In this document: positions 15,830-23,557 of the stretch, in pieces
How the letters are laid out: each line of letters opens with the position of its first letter
Numbering within the stretch: the stretch's first letter is position 1
Assembly: GCA_045110675.1 (NCBI GenBank)
Contig: JBGCGJ010000074.1
Coordinates: 1-31,360 of the forward strand
DNA: 31,360 bases
DNA from: JBALVT01 sp045110675
GTDB taxonomy: Bacteria; Pseudomonadota; Gammaproteobacteria; Pseudomonadales; Halieaceae
Direction: 5' to 3'
Translations under genes and position numbers: made by a program
Notes under the pieces: generated by a model
Seen by the model: the letters and a program-made list of their open reading frames with translations, nothing else
The model's database searches: none
What the model was told of the DNA's origin: nothing

Positions 15830-16945
15830 ATGGCGCTGAGCAGCATTCCGGAAATCATCGACGATATTCGCGAGGGAAAAATGGTCATCCTGATGGATGA
15901 TGAGGATCGCGAAAACGAGGGTGATTTAATCGTTGCAGCCCAGGCGGCGACTCCAGAGATTATTACGTTTTTTTCCAGCGAGGCCTGCGGACTCATTTGC
16001 ATGCCAATCATGCCGGAGCGCGCACGACAATTACAGCTACCACTGATGGTTCGCGACAACCGCTCACAGCACGAGACTAACTTCACGGTATCGATCGACG
16101 CCGCGGAGCGAAAAGGCCCCGGCATCAGTTCTATCCAACGGGCACACACCGCCCAACAAGCCGTCGCACCAGATGCAAAGCCCTCAGACATCATCCAACC
16201 CGGGCACATTTTTCCGTTGGTTGCGAAACCCGGCGGTGTACTGCGCCGCGCCGGACATACCGAAGCGGGTGTAGATCTGGCGCGAATGGCAGGCTTTGAA
16301 CCGGCGGCGTTAATCGTAGAGATTATGAACGAAGATGGGACGATGGCCAGACGTCCTGAACTCGAAGAGTTCGCGATCAAACACAATCTAAAAATGGGCA
16401 CCATCGCGGATCTGATTGAGTATCGTTCGATGCATGAGCAGTCGGTCGACTTACACAGCACCAAGGCGGTTCAGACCGAGTTCGGTGAATTCCAGCTGCA
16501 TACATTCGCGGATCAGATAGACGACACGGTGCACTATGCCCTCACTCTTGGGGAAATGCAGGAAAGCAAAGATACCCTGGTAAGAGTGCAAACTATCAAC
16601 ACGCTCAGAGATGTTCTCGGCACGCAGCTGGCTGACAGCGAACCCGGCTGGTCATATCGCAGATCGCTGGCCGCCATTGCGGAGAAAGGCCATGGGGCGG
16701 TCGTACTCATTGGTCAGACCGGCAGTGCGGAACGGAGTCTGGCGGAAGTCGATCAATTTCCCAGTACACCCTCCGTGGCCGCAGGCAATTCTGACGGCAC
16801 CCAGAACTACCGGGTCATCGGTACCGGCTCGCAAATTCTCAAGCGGCTAGGGATTGGTAAAATGCGTTTGATGTCGGCGCCAATCCGCTTTAACGCCTTA
16901 TCTGGGTTTAATCTTGAAGTAACGGATTTCGTGCAACCGGACTGA
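15830..16945 (+). CDS. ribB: RibBX-type 3,4-dihydroxy-2-butanone-4-phosphate synthase with degenerate GTP cyclohydrolase II domain
   Basis: I start at the ATG at 15830 (371 residues), because MALSSIPEIIDDIREGKMV matches the usual RibB N-terminus. An in-frame GTG at 15791 adds 13 non-conserved residues. The N-terminal half (about 1-205) is a complete DHBP synthase, making the four-carbon riboflavin precursor from ribulose 5-phosphate. It has the acidic metal loop MDDEDRENEGDL (22-33) and HTEAGVDLARMAGF. The C-terminal half has a GTP cyclohydrolase II fold but lacks the three zinc cysteines. Where bifunctional RibBA has ECLTGDxFxSLRCDCG, this protein has INTLRDVLGTQLADSEPG. This matches the RibBX variant, in which the second domain is catalytically dead. 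A separate ribA must exist elsewhere. No FMN riboswitch is visible upstream. Confidence 0.92.
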   Translation: MALSSIPEIIDDIREGKMVILMDDEDRENEGDLIVAAQAATPEIITFFSSEACGLICMPIMPERARQLQLPLMVRDNRSQHETNFTVSIDAAERKGPGISSIQRAHTAQQAVAPDAKPSDIIQPGHIFPLVAKPGGVLRRAGHTEAGVDLARMAGFEPAALIVEIMNEDGTMARRPELEEFAIKHNLKMGTIADLIEYRSMHEQSVDLHSTKAVQTEFGEFQLHTFADQIDDTVHYALTLGEMQESKDTLVRVQTINTLRDVLGTQLADSEPGWSYRRSLAAIAEKGHGAVVLIGQTGSAERSLAEVDQFPSTPSVAAGNSDGTQNYRVIGTGSQILKRLGIGKMRLMSAPIRFNALSGFNLEVTDFVQPD

Positions 16946-16952
16946 ATCCGGT
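16936..16952. terminator. Small hairpin over the RibBX stop codon
   Basis: ACCGGA (16936-16941) and TCCGGT (16947-16952) make a 6-bp stem with a 5-nt loop that spans the TGA. No T-run follows directly, so terminator function is doubtful. Confidence 0.2.
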
Positions 16953-17053
16953 GACAGGTTTGTTACACCTAAAACGAATCTCCCCAACGTCACATGGGCT
17001 TGTCAAAAAGGCCCAGGCAGCAGTCTCGCAATATTGACGTCAACTTTTGATCT

Positions 17054-17082
17054 TTGACACAGTCTCGCATTGGGATTATATT
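17054..17082 (+). promoter_or_regulatory. Strong sigma-70 promoter upstream of the DUF6502 gene
   Basis: TTGACA (17054-17059) and TATATT (17077-17082) are separated by exactly 17 bases: a perfect -35 and a 5/6 -10 box. It lies 40 bases before the DUF6502 ATG. It is the clearest promoter in the window. Confidence 0.75.
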
Positions 17083-17087
17083 CCCAA
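17070..17087. promoter_or_regulatory. Inverted repeat across the -10 box (probable operator)
   Basis: TTGGGA-TTATAT-TCCCAA has perfect 6-base arms, and the -10 box sits in the spacer. A protein bound here would block RNA polymerase, as in autorepressed genes. The adjacent DUF6502 protein, with its N-terminal HTH-like region, is a candidate binder by inference only. Confidence 0.5.
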
Positions 17088-17121
17088 ATGTAGTTTACTC
17101 CCGCAAATCGCTTAATGGGCT

Positions 17122-17946
17122 ATGCCGAAAAACCTCCACCAAGCTCTCTCCAACGCCCTGCTGGTTTTACTGCGCCCGCTCGCACGGGTTCTGCTAAACC
17201 ACGGTATGTCCTACGGGAGTTTCGGAGAATTAAGTCGGAAAGCTTTCGTGGACGAGGCCTACGAGCTTCTCGATCGTTCCGGCAAACGCCCTACGGTTTC
17301 CTCCGTCTCAGCTCTGACAGGCCTGTCTCGCAAAGAGGTCAAGCGACTCCGGGAAGAGTTTGCGCTGGATTCTGAAGACTCTGCTCAACGATATAGCCGC
17401 GCTATTAGGGTCATCAGTGGTTGGGTTAATGACCCGAAATTTCACAATGCACAGGGCGAGCCCGCCGAACTGCCGATCGAGGGCGGGACAAAGAGTTTTG
17501 CCGCCTTAGTTAAACACTACAGCGGCGATATTCCGCCAGCGGCGATGCTGGATCTTCTGGAACGAAGTCAAAACGTCGTCAGTACCGAAGGCAAAGTCGA
17601 GTTAAAAGAACGCGCCTACATACCGATGTCTACCCCCTTGGAAAAAATCCATATTTTGGGCGCAGATGTCTCCGAATTGATAGCAACGATTGGACACAAC
17701 CTCGAAGCTGAACCCGAACAACGGTTGTTTCAACGAAAGGTTTCCAACGTCTCGGTGCGGGTTGAAGACATTGCCGAATTCCGTGAGTTATCCAATTTGA
17801 AATCGCAACAATTGCTAGAAGAGTACCACGCTTGGCTCTCGGATCATCAAGTTACCGAAGGCAGTAGTGCCGATCAAGATGACCATAAAACCGCTAGGGC
17901 CGGTTACGTCGCTGTGGGTATTTACTATGTGGAAAAAACAGAGTGA
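17122..17946 (+). CDS. DUF6502 family protein
   Basis: Protein of 274 residues. The N-terminal 75 residues are helical, with a winged-helix-like stretch VDEAYELLDRSGKRPTVSSV followed by SALTGLSRKEVKRLREE, which looks like a DNA-binding reader head. The rest (FAALVKHYSGDIPPAAMLDLLERSQNVV, then EKIHILGADVSELIATIGHNL) is typical of DUF6502 proteins, whose function is unknown. No signal peptide or membrane segment is present, so it is cytoplasmic. The ribosome site before ATG 17122 is poor, while the promoter is strong. It precedes a DUF5666 lipoprotein gene by 13 bases, a pairing I recall as common in Proteobacteria. A regulator-plus-exported-protein module is a reasonable but unproven reading. 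Confidence 0.82.
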   Translation: MPKNLHQALSNALLVLLRPLARVLLNHGMSYGSFGELSRKAFVDEAYELLDRSGKRPTVSSVSALTGLSRKEVKRLREEFALDSEDSAQRYSRAIRVISGWVNDPKFHNAQGEPAELPIEGGTKSFAALVKHYSGDIPPAAMLDLLERSQNVVSTEGKVELKERAYIPMSTPLEKIHILGADVSELIATIGHNLEAEPEQRLFQRKVSNVSVRVEDIAEFRELSNLKSQQLLEEYHAWLSDHQVTEGSSADQDDHKTARAGYVAVGIYYVEKTE

Positions 17947-17959
17947 GAGGTCTTTCATC

Positions 17960-19414
17960 ATGAACTTAAGCCGAGTAAATATTCTGGTCACACTAGTACT
18001 AATGACAGTTCTTATCAGTTGCGGCGGTGGCGGTGGAGGAAGTTCGAGCGTCGCGTCATTGGGTGAAGAAAGTGGCGGAGGCATCGGTGGAACCGGCTTA
18101 ACCAGCTCTGGGGCGATCACCGGATTCGGTAGTATTTTTGTCAACGGGGTCGAGTTTGAGACCGACAGCGCAGAAATCCTACTCGATGGAAACACCGCTG
18201 CAGACACCGCTCTACGCCTTGGAATGGTAGTGCTCGTCATGGGCACACTGAACGAAGACGGCGTAACAGGAACAGCAGATAGCGTTGAGTTTAACAACGC
18301 TGTTCAGGGCCCCATCGAGTCGATTACTCGCAACGCAGACGATAACTCTGCGCTCATTCGCGTGCTTGGCCGAGAGGTGATCGTAGATCGTGCGGCCACG
18401 GTAATTGATGCAGTGAATTTCGATTCCCTGATGGTCGGTGACCTGGTGGAAATCTCCGGGTTTTCAGAGACTCAACAGCGTGTGCGTGCGACGCGTCTGG
18501 AGAGAATCTCTGCTTTCGTGTCAGGCGCCAGCGAAGTTGAGATAAACGGATTGGTTGCAAGGCTGTCCGGAACGGTGTTCCAGCTCAATGGTGTGGTCGT
18601 GGACTTCAGTACTGCTGACCTGTCACAACTGAGCAGCGGAGCGATTTCAGTCGGCCTGGCAGTAGAAGTTCGCGGGACTCTGGACAATGGCGTGGTAACG
18701 GCCGAGCGCATAAGAGATGGGCGTTCATTCTCAAGGGATCTTGAGGATGACGAAGAAGTTAGCTTACAGGGGACAGTATCCAGCTTTTCCAGTCTCGCTA
18801 TGTTTGAGGTCAACGGCCTAAGAGTGAATGGCAGCGATGCCTCACTGGAGCCCGAAAACTTAATGCTGGAAAATGGTTCGCTGGTCGAGGTAAAGGGTTT
18901 CTGGCGGGGAGATGTGCTGATTGCTCGAGAAATCGAAGCGCGTCGAGGCACAATCAAGATTGAGTCCAGGGTCGGGAGCATCGATACCGCAAATACGTCG
19001 ATTGTGTTACAGCTATCCGGTGGCAACATTTCAGTGGCTGTGAGCGCGAGAACATTACTGGAAGACGACACCGGTCAGGCCGATCCATTCACCCTGCGCA
19101 ATATTGCCGTCGGAGATTTCCTCGAAGTAGAAGCTTTAGCGGTAGGAGACAGGTTGTTCGCCACGAGCATTGAACGAGACGAAGCAGATGACGACATTCT
19201 TCAAGGCCCGGTAGAGAGCTTTACAAGCGGTGTAGACATCACCATACAGGGAGTGACTTTTTCTACCCGCAACGCGGAGTTCGAGGATCAATCCGACCAA
19301 ACTATTAGCTCAGAAGCTTTTTACGCGCAGCTAGATATTGGTGATCTGGTGAAAATAAAGGATGAACAAGTTGCCGATGGCAATGCGGATGAAGTTGAAT
19401 TCGAATCGGACTAA
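17960..19414 (+). CDS. DUF5666 repeat lipoprotein
   Basis: I start at the ATG at 17960 (484 residues), with GAGAGG 9 nt upstream. An earlier in-frame ATG at 17867 lies inside the DUF6502 gene. The N-terminus is a lipoprotein signal with lipobox LISC (Cys21), followed by a glycine/serine tether (CGGGGGGSSS). The mature part is about six repeats of 60-75 residues. Each has a small beta barrel with the phrase (V/L)xGxVxSF or ITGFGSIFVNG, then VGDxVEVxG, then AxxIE or an equivalent (for example VGDLVEISG, VGLAVEVRG, VGDFLEVEA, IGDLVKIKD). DUF5666 repeats have an OB-like look, and their role is unknown. The protein should sit on a membrane facing the periplasm or the outside. It ends 18 bases from a convergent crotonase gene. 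Confidence 0.85.
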   Translation: MNLSRVNILVTLVLMTVLISCGGGGGGSSSVASLGEESGGGIGGTGLTSSGAITGFGSIFVNGVEFETDSAEILLDGNTAADTALRLGMVVLVMGTLNEDGVTGTADSVEFNNAVQGPIESITRNADDNSALIRVLGREVIVDRAATVIDAVNFDSLMVGDLVEISGFSETQQRVRATRLERISAFVSGASEVEINGLVARLSGTVFQLNGVVVDFSTADLSQLSSGAISVGLAVEVRGTLDNGVVTAERIRDGRSFSRDLEDDEEVSLQGTVSSFSSLAMFEVNGLRVNGSDASLEPENLMLENGSLVEVKGFWRGDVLIAREIEARRGTIKIESRVGSIDTANTSIVLQLSGGNISVAVSARTLLEDDTGQADPFTLRNIAVGDFLEVEALAVGDRLFATSIERDEADDDILQGPVESFTSGVDITIQGVTFSTRNAEFEDQSDQTISSEAFYAQLDIGDLVKIKDEQVADGNADEVEFESD

Positions 19415-19432
19415 TCAATAGTGCAATCCGGG

Positions 19433-20200
19433 CTATAGATCTCTAAAATTTGCCGGTCGTTTCTCCATAAAAGCGCTTATGGCTTCAATGTTTTCCGGAG
19501 ATCCTGCCTGACGCCTCATGGCCGCTTCCTCGACCTCAAAGGCAGCTTCGATATTAGCCTGATGGGGCTGACGCAAACAGCGCTTGATTTCCTTGAGCGA
19601 ATTCACCGGCCATTGGGCAATTTCCTGCGCTTTACCCAGTGCAGTGTCAAACAGCAGGTCATCGGCAAAAGAACCCGCGGCAATGCCACTCTCGGACGCT
19701 TTGGCAGCATCTATCCATTGCGCCGTGTAAAACAGTTCCGCCGCCTTTTGCGCACCGATGTTTGCCTGCAACATATAACTGCTCGCCCATTCCGGAACCA
19801 AACCCAGATTGGCAAAGGGTAAGCGCATTCGCAGACTCTCACCTACATAAACAATATCGCAGTGAAACAACACGGTGGCTCCCCCACCAACGGCAATACC
19901 CTTTGCAGCGGCAACAATGGGCTTCCCAAAAGCAGCCACGGCCTTTGCTGCCGAGTCAAAAGGATGGTCTTCGCCTTCAGGGAGAGGATCAGAGAAACTG
20001 GACAAATCCACTCCAGCACAGAAGTTGTCGCCCTGCCCGGTCAACAGCAGGCAAACCACGGCATCATCTTTGTCGGCCGCAAGAAAGGTTTCCCGCAGGG
20101 CGATCCACATTTCTGTATTTACTGCATTTTTCTTTTCAGGACGATTCAACGTGACAACCAACACGCCGTCGCGATTTTCAGAGAGTACAGTGTCTGACAT
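19433..20200 (-). CDS. Crotonase family protein, enoyl-CoA isomerase-like
   Basis: Protein of 255 residues with the crotonase fold: VVTLNRPEKKNAVN near residue 15, oxyanion-hole region NFCAGVDLSSF (59-69) and AAKGIAVGGGATVLFHCDI (98-116). The two hydratase glutamates are absent. The residue after GGGA is Thr109, and the second site reads RLPFANLGL with no Glu. Instead Glu137 in GLVPEWASSYML matches the catalytic Glu position of delta3,delta2-enoyl-CoA isomerases. I therefore expect double-bond isomerisation rather than hydration. It is the last gene of the eight-gene block, 12 bases after the nitroreductase gene, with AGGA about 10 nt before its ATG. Confidence 0.83.
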   Translation of the reverse strand: MSDTVLSENRDGVLVVTLNRPEKKNAVNTEMWIALRETFLAADKDDAVVCLLLTGQGDNFCAGVDLSSFSDPLPEGEDHPFDSAAKAVAAFGKPIVAAAKGIAVGGGATVLFHCDIVYVGESLRMRLPFANLGLVPEWASSYMLQANIGAQKAAELFYTAQWIDAAKASESGIAAGSFADDLLFDTALGKAQEIAQWPVNSLKEIKRCLRQPHQANIEAAFEVEEAAMRRQAGSPENIEAISAFMEKRPANFRDL

Positions 20201-20212
20201 TGGGACGGCTTC

Positions 20213-20887
20213 CTACGCGTGAAAGGTGACAATGTCGGATAAAGCGGCGCGATCTGTGGCGCAGCTGTTGACCGGCGCTTCTTCGTCCGGATATCCGAAG
20301 GAAATACCAAACACCAGTTTGTTGGCAGCATCTACGCCGAGTTGCTCGCGCACAAAATCCACCTGAAAACTCAATGCGGTTTGTGGACAACTACCCAGGC
20401 CGTGTGCCGTCAGGGAAAGCATCAGCGTTTGCGCGAACATGCCCATGTCACAGGCTTCGCGCAAACCAAAGGGTTCAGGGAGAAACAAGAAGGCAACATG
20501 CGGGGCGTCAAAAAAACTGAAATTGCGCATAAAAGCGGCCTGTCGTTTCTCCTTTTCCTCTCGGGCTATTCCCAGGGAATCGTAGAGCGCTTGAGCAGAG
20601 CCGTATTGCCTTTCTTTATAAACCCCTTGGTAGGATCCATCATAGGGAAAGTCCATGGTCATCTCGCCCGACATAAAACGCGTGGGCATTTCCCGCCGCA
20701 GGGTTTCCACACTCTCCCCGGACGCCACATGTACCAACCAGGGCTGGGTGTTGCAGTTACTGGGCGCTCTCAGCGCAGTGGAAAACACAGATTCGAGAAT
20801 GTCAGCGGGCACAGGATCGCTTTTAAACGCACGCAAGGATCGACGACTGGCGACCACGTCCTTAAATACTTCAGTCGGACTACTCAT
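20213..20887 (-). CDS. Nitroreductase family FMN oxidoreductase
   Basis: Protein of 224 residues with the classic nitroreductase N-terminus VVASRRSLRAFKSDPVPADI (FMN phosphate-binding Arg/Ser). It continues with ALRAPSNCNTQPWLVHVASG (about 38-57) and the C-terminal FMN segment MGMFAQTLMLSLTAHGLGSCPQTAL (about 147-172). It differs clearly from the YdjA-like protein at 3921-4478. A ribosome site AAGG lies 8 nt before ATG 20887. Placed between two crotonase genes in a CoA-ester catabolic operon, it may reduce or dehydrogenate a ring or enone intermediate, but this is inferred only from context. Confidence 0.88.
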   Translation of the reverse strand: MSSPTEVFKDVVASRRSLRAFKSDPVPADILESVFSTALRAPSNCNTQPWLVHVASGESVETLRREMPTRFMSGEMTMDFPYDGSYQGVYKERQYGSAQALYDSLGIAREEKEKRQAAFMRNFSFFDAPHVAFLFLPEPFGLREACDMGMFAQTLMLSLTAHGLGSCPQTALSFQVDFVREQLGVDAANKLVFGISFGYPDEEAPVNSCATDRAALSDIVTFHA

Positions 20888-20957
20888 AGATAAACCTTTT
20901 CATTTCACGTTGGGTAGCCAGTATGCTAACCCGCCGTGTTTGTTTCCAGCAATGGCA

Positions 20958-21776
20958 TCACTGACCGGTAAATTTCGCCGGGCGCTTTTCTTTAAAGGCA
21001 CGCATTCCTTCTTTGGCGTCCGCAGATGCAAAAACCGGTCCGGCGAGGTCATCCGAGGCCTGCATCGCTTCGTCCTCAGCCATGCATTCCTGGTGTTCAC
21101 GCAATGAGCGAGTAACCGCTTTGACGGCCAAGGGCCCATTTGCGCAGATTTTCGCCGCGTATTCATGTGCGACCTCGAGGGTTTTTCCAGGGGGCACAAT
21201 GCGGTTAATCAGCCCAAACTCCAACGCCTGTTGTGCGGTAAAGTGGTCGCCACACAAAAGCATTTCGGCCGCTAGACAATAGGGGATTTGTCGCCGGAGC
21301 CGAATCGTCGAACCCGACATGGGGTACAGACCTCTGGCGACCTCGGTAATACCGAAAGTAGCATTTTCAGCAGCCACTCGGATGTCGGTGCCCTGGAGGA
21401 TTTCTGTTCCTCCGGCCAAAGCGTAGCCTTCTGCGGCGAGGATCAGCGGCTTGTTGGGCCGATTATCTCTCAACAAAGCCTGCCAATGGATGTTAGGCAC
21501 GCTAGCCATCAGCTCCATAAATTCTTCGGTGGAGCGATGCTCGCCATCCGCTCCTGCTTTCAAATCCATTCCAGCGCAAAATGTGTCTCCATTGGCAGTC
21601 AGAATCGCGCAATACAAATCATCACTTTCATCCAACAAGCGCCAGGCTTTGTACATGCCCAGCAGCATTTCCGGGCTGAACGCATTCTTCGCTTCCGGCC
21701 GATTCAGGGTGACGATCAACACGTTGCCCTCGCGTTCCACCGTGCAGTTTTTGGTACTGATATCCAGTTCAGCCAT
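20958..21776 (-). CDS. Enoyl-CoA hydratase (crotonase family)
   Basis: I start at the ATG at 21776 (272 residues), because MAELDISTKNCTVEREGNVL leads directly into the crotonase fold. A longer frame to 21875 adds 33 basic residues overlapping the upstream gene end and has no family likeness. The oxyanion-hole regions are TFCAGMDLKAG (65-75) and AAEGYALAGGTEILQGTDI (114-132). Both hydratase glutamates are present: Glu125 in AGGTE and Glu145 in FGITE. It should hydrate a 2-enoyl-CoA to the 3-hydroxyacyl-CoA. The arginine-rich region RGLYPMSGSTIRLRRQIPY is common to short-chain crotonases of catabolic loci. It lies 70 bases before the nitroreductase gene and 91 bases after the acyl-CoA synthetase gene. 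Confidence 0.9.
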   Translation of the reverse strand: MAELDISTKNCTVEREGNVLIVTLNRPEAKNAFSPEMLLGMYKAWRLLDESDDLYCAILTANGDTFCAGMDLKAGADGEHRSTEEFMELMASVPNIHWQALLRDNRPNKPLILAAEGYALAGGTEILQGTDIRVAAENATFGITEVARGLYPMSGSTIRLRRQIPYCLAAEMLLCGDHFTAQQALEFGLINRIVPPGKTLEVAHEYAAKICANGPLAVKAVTRSLREHQECMAEDEAMQASDDLAGPVFASADAKEGMRAFKEKRPAKFTGQ

Positions 21777-21867
21777 GATTAATTTCCGTGTTGTTTTTAC
21801 GTTACCAGTTCTTAGTGTATTCGTTCTTGAGCGGTTACTTCTCGAGGTATTAGTGCCAGGTTTTCTA

Positions 21868-23496
21868 TCAAGCAATCAAATGATCACCCGCCAAGGCAAT
21901 CTCAAGTGCTTTGGGATAGGCAGGTTTGCCGCTTGGCGCTCTGGGGACTTCATCAACCAGATGTAATTCCCTGGGCAACTTGTAACCTGCGATGTGCTTC
22001 CGGGCATCTTCTTGAATAGACTGCAGCGAAACATCAACCCCTTCACGAACAGCCACTACCGCAGTCACTTTGCTACCAAAACGTTCATCGGGTGTTGCGA
22101 CCACCAGGCAGTCAAAAATCTGCGGATTGGCCTTCAACGCCTGCTCCACTTCTTCGGGAAATACTTTCTCCCCTCCCGAGTTAATGCAATTCGATCCGCG
22201 ACCGTAAACTGTGATGGTATTGTCTTCCTCGAGCCGAGCTTCATCACCTAACAACAACCAGGTCTCACCATTCACCTGCACAAACGTTTTTGCGGTTTTC
22301 ACAGGGTCGTTGTAATAACCCACCGGGATATAGCCACTGCGAGCGAAAATGCCGGTTTCGCCAGGCGCAACGTGGCGGTGTGATTCGCCCTCGATATCGG
22401 AAACCACCGACATGAATTCGCTCTTGGTCACATTGCCCAAACCCTGGCCTTTTTTGCCGCCGCCATCCATTCCCATGTTGCCACTCTCGGAGGAACCGAA
22501 AGAGTTAGTGATGAAGACATTGGGGAAATACTGGCGAAACGCCTCTTGTTTACTCTCGGAGAAAACCGCTCCGCCGGAGCCCACACTGAATACGGAGCTG
22601 AGATCCCAGCGACCCTCATTGGCGGCGAGAGAATCTAATAGAGGTACCGCCATGGCATCGCCGACAATAGAAATCGAATTCACTTTTTCTGCTTCAACAA
22701 TCCCCCAAACGTCCTCCCCAACCAGGGAGCGTGCCGGATTGAGTATGACTGCGTTGCCCGCTAACAACTGGATGCAGGCATACCACCAACAGGCACCGTG
22801 CATTAAGGGTGCCAACGCCATACCGATGATGGGAAAGTCCGCCACTCTGGAGGCAATTTCTTCAGGAGCTGAGATGGCGCCATCGGGATGGAACCAACCA
22901 CCGCCGCCCATGGCAGCAAAGAAAACGTTTTTGTGGGGCCACATCACGCCTTTTGGCATCCCGGTGGTGCCACCGGTATAGAGAATAAATAAATCGTCGT
23001 CAGAACGTTCCGCAAAATCACGATCAGCACTTTCGTTACTGATAGCTGATTCGTATTCAAAAGAATCAATCGAAGTGGGATCACACTGACTTTCATCCCG
23101 CACGTAAATGAAGGTCGTTAGATCAGGCGCGGCAGCTTTAACAGTCGCGATGTGCGGAACAAATTCCTGATTGTGGATACAGGCGACCATATTCGCATTG
23201 TCGAATATGTACAGTAGCTCTTCGTCGACGTAGCGATAGTTGACGTTGATGGGAACGGCCCTGATTTTAAAACAGGCAAGCATACCCTCCAGGTATTCAT
23301 TGCAGTTGTATAAGTACAAGCCAACGTGATCGCCCGACTTAACACCGCGACTGGATAAAAAATGGGCGAGTTGATTAGCGCGTTCATCCAACTGTGCAAA
23401 GGTGGCTCGCTGGTCACCGCAGACCAGAGCGTCCCGAGTCGGGACTTTATCCGCGACAATTTCATACATATCTGCAATATTAAAATGCTTCTGCAT
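21868..23496 (-). CDS. AMP-forming acyl-CoA synthetase
   Basis: I start at the ATG at 23496 (542 residues), with GGGGA about 9 nt upstream. A TTG five codons earlier is less likely. The adenylate-forming enzyme motifs are complete: P-loop LYTGGTTGMPKGVMWPHKN (172-190), NSFGSSESGNMGMDGG, DEARLEEDNTITVYGRGSN with the hinge, INSGGEKVFPEEVE, and the C-terminal catalytic Lys in APSGKPAYPK. It activates a carboxylic acid to its acyl-CoA with ATP. The motif style (GRGSNCINSGGEKVFPEEVE) is that of FadD-like synthetases of actinobacterial and gammaproteobacterial degradation loci, some of which act on steroid side chains. The substrate cannot be told from sequence. It is the probable entry enzyme of this operon. 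Confidence 0.93.
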   Translation of the reverse strand: MQKHFNIADMYEIVADKVPTRDALVCGDQRATFAQLDERANQLAHFLSSRGVKSGDHVGLYLYNCNEYLEGMLACFKIRAVPINVNYRYVDEELLYIFDNANMVACIHNQEFVPHIATVKAAAPDLTTFIYVRDESQCDPTSIDSFEYESAISNESADRDFAERSDDDLFILYTGGTTGMPKGVMWPHKNVFFAAMGGGGWFHPDGAISAPEEIASRVADFPIIGMALAPLMHGACWWYACIQLLAGNAVILNPARSLVGEDVWGIVEAEKVNSISIVGDAMAVPLLDSLAANEGRWDLSSVFSVGSGGAVFSESKQEAFRQYFPNVFITNSFGSSESGNMGMDGGGKKGQGLGNVTKSEFMSVVSDIEGESHRHVAPGETGIFARSGYIPVGYYNDPVKTAKTFVQVNGETWLLLGDEARLEEDNTITVYGRGSNCINSGGEKVFPEEVEQALKANPQIFDCLVVATPDERFGSKVTAVVAVREGVDVSLQSIQEDARKHIAGYKLPRELHLVDEVPRAPSGKPAYPKALEIALAGDHLIA

Positions 23497-23557
23497 AATT
23501 CTATTCCCCAATTACATCAATCGTGTGCCGCAACACCTGCTAAATACTCGAACTAAC

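Noticed and set aside
15601..16464. A 287-codon open frame on the minus strand opposite the thiolase end and RibBX
   Set aside because: It spans two well-supported plus-strand genes and reads as low-complexity Ser/Arg-rich shadow sequence.
21777..21875. N-terminal extension of the enoyl-CoA hydratase
   Set aside because: The 33 added residues are basic, low-complexity and overlap the upstream gene end. The family N-terminus begins at 21776.
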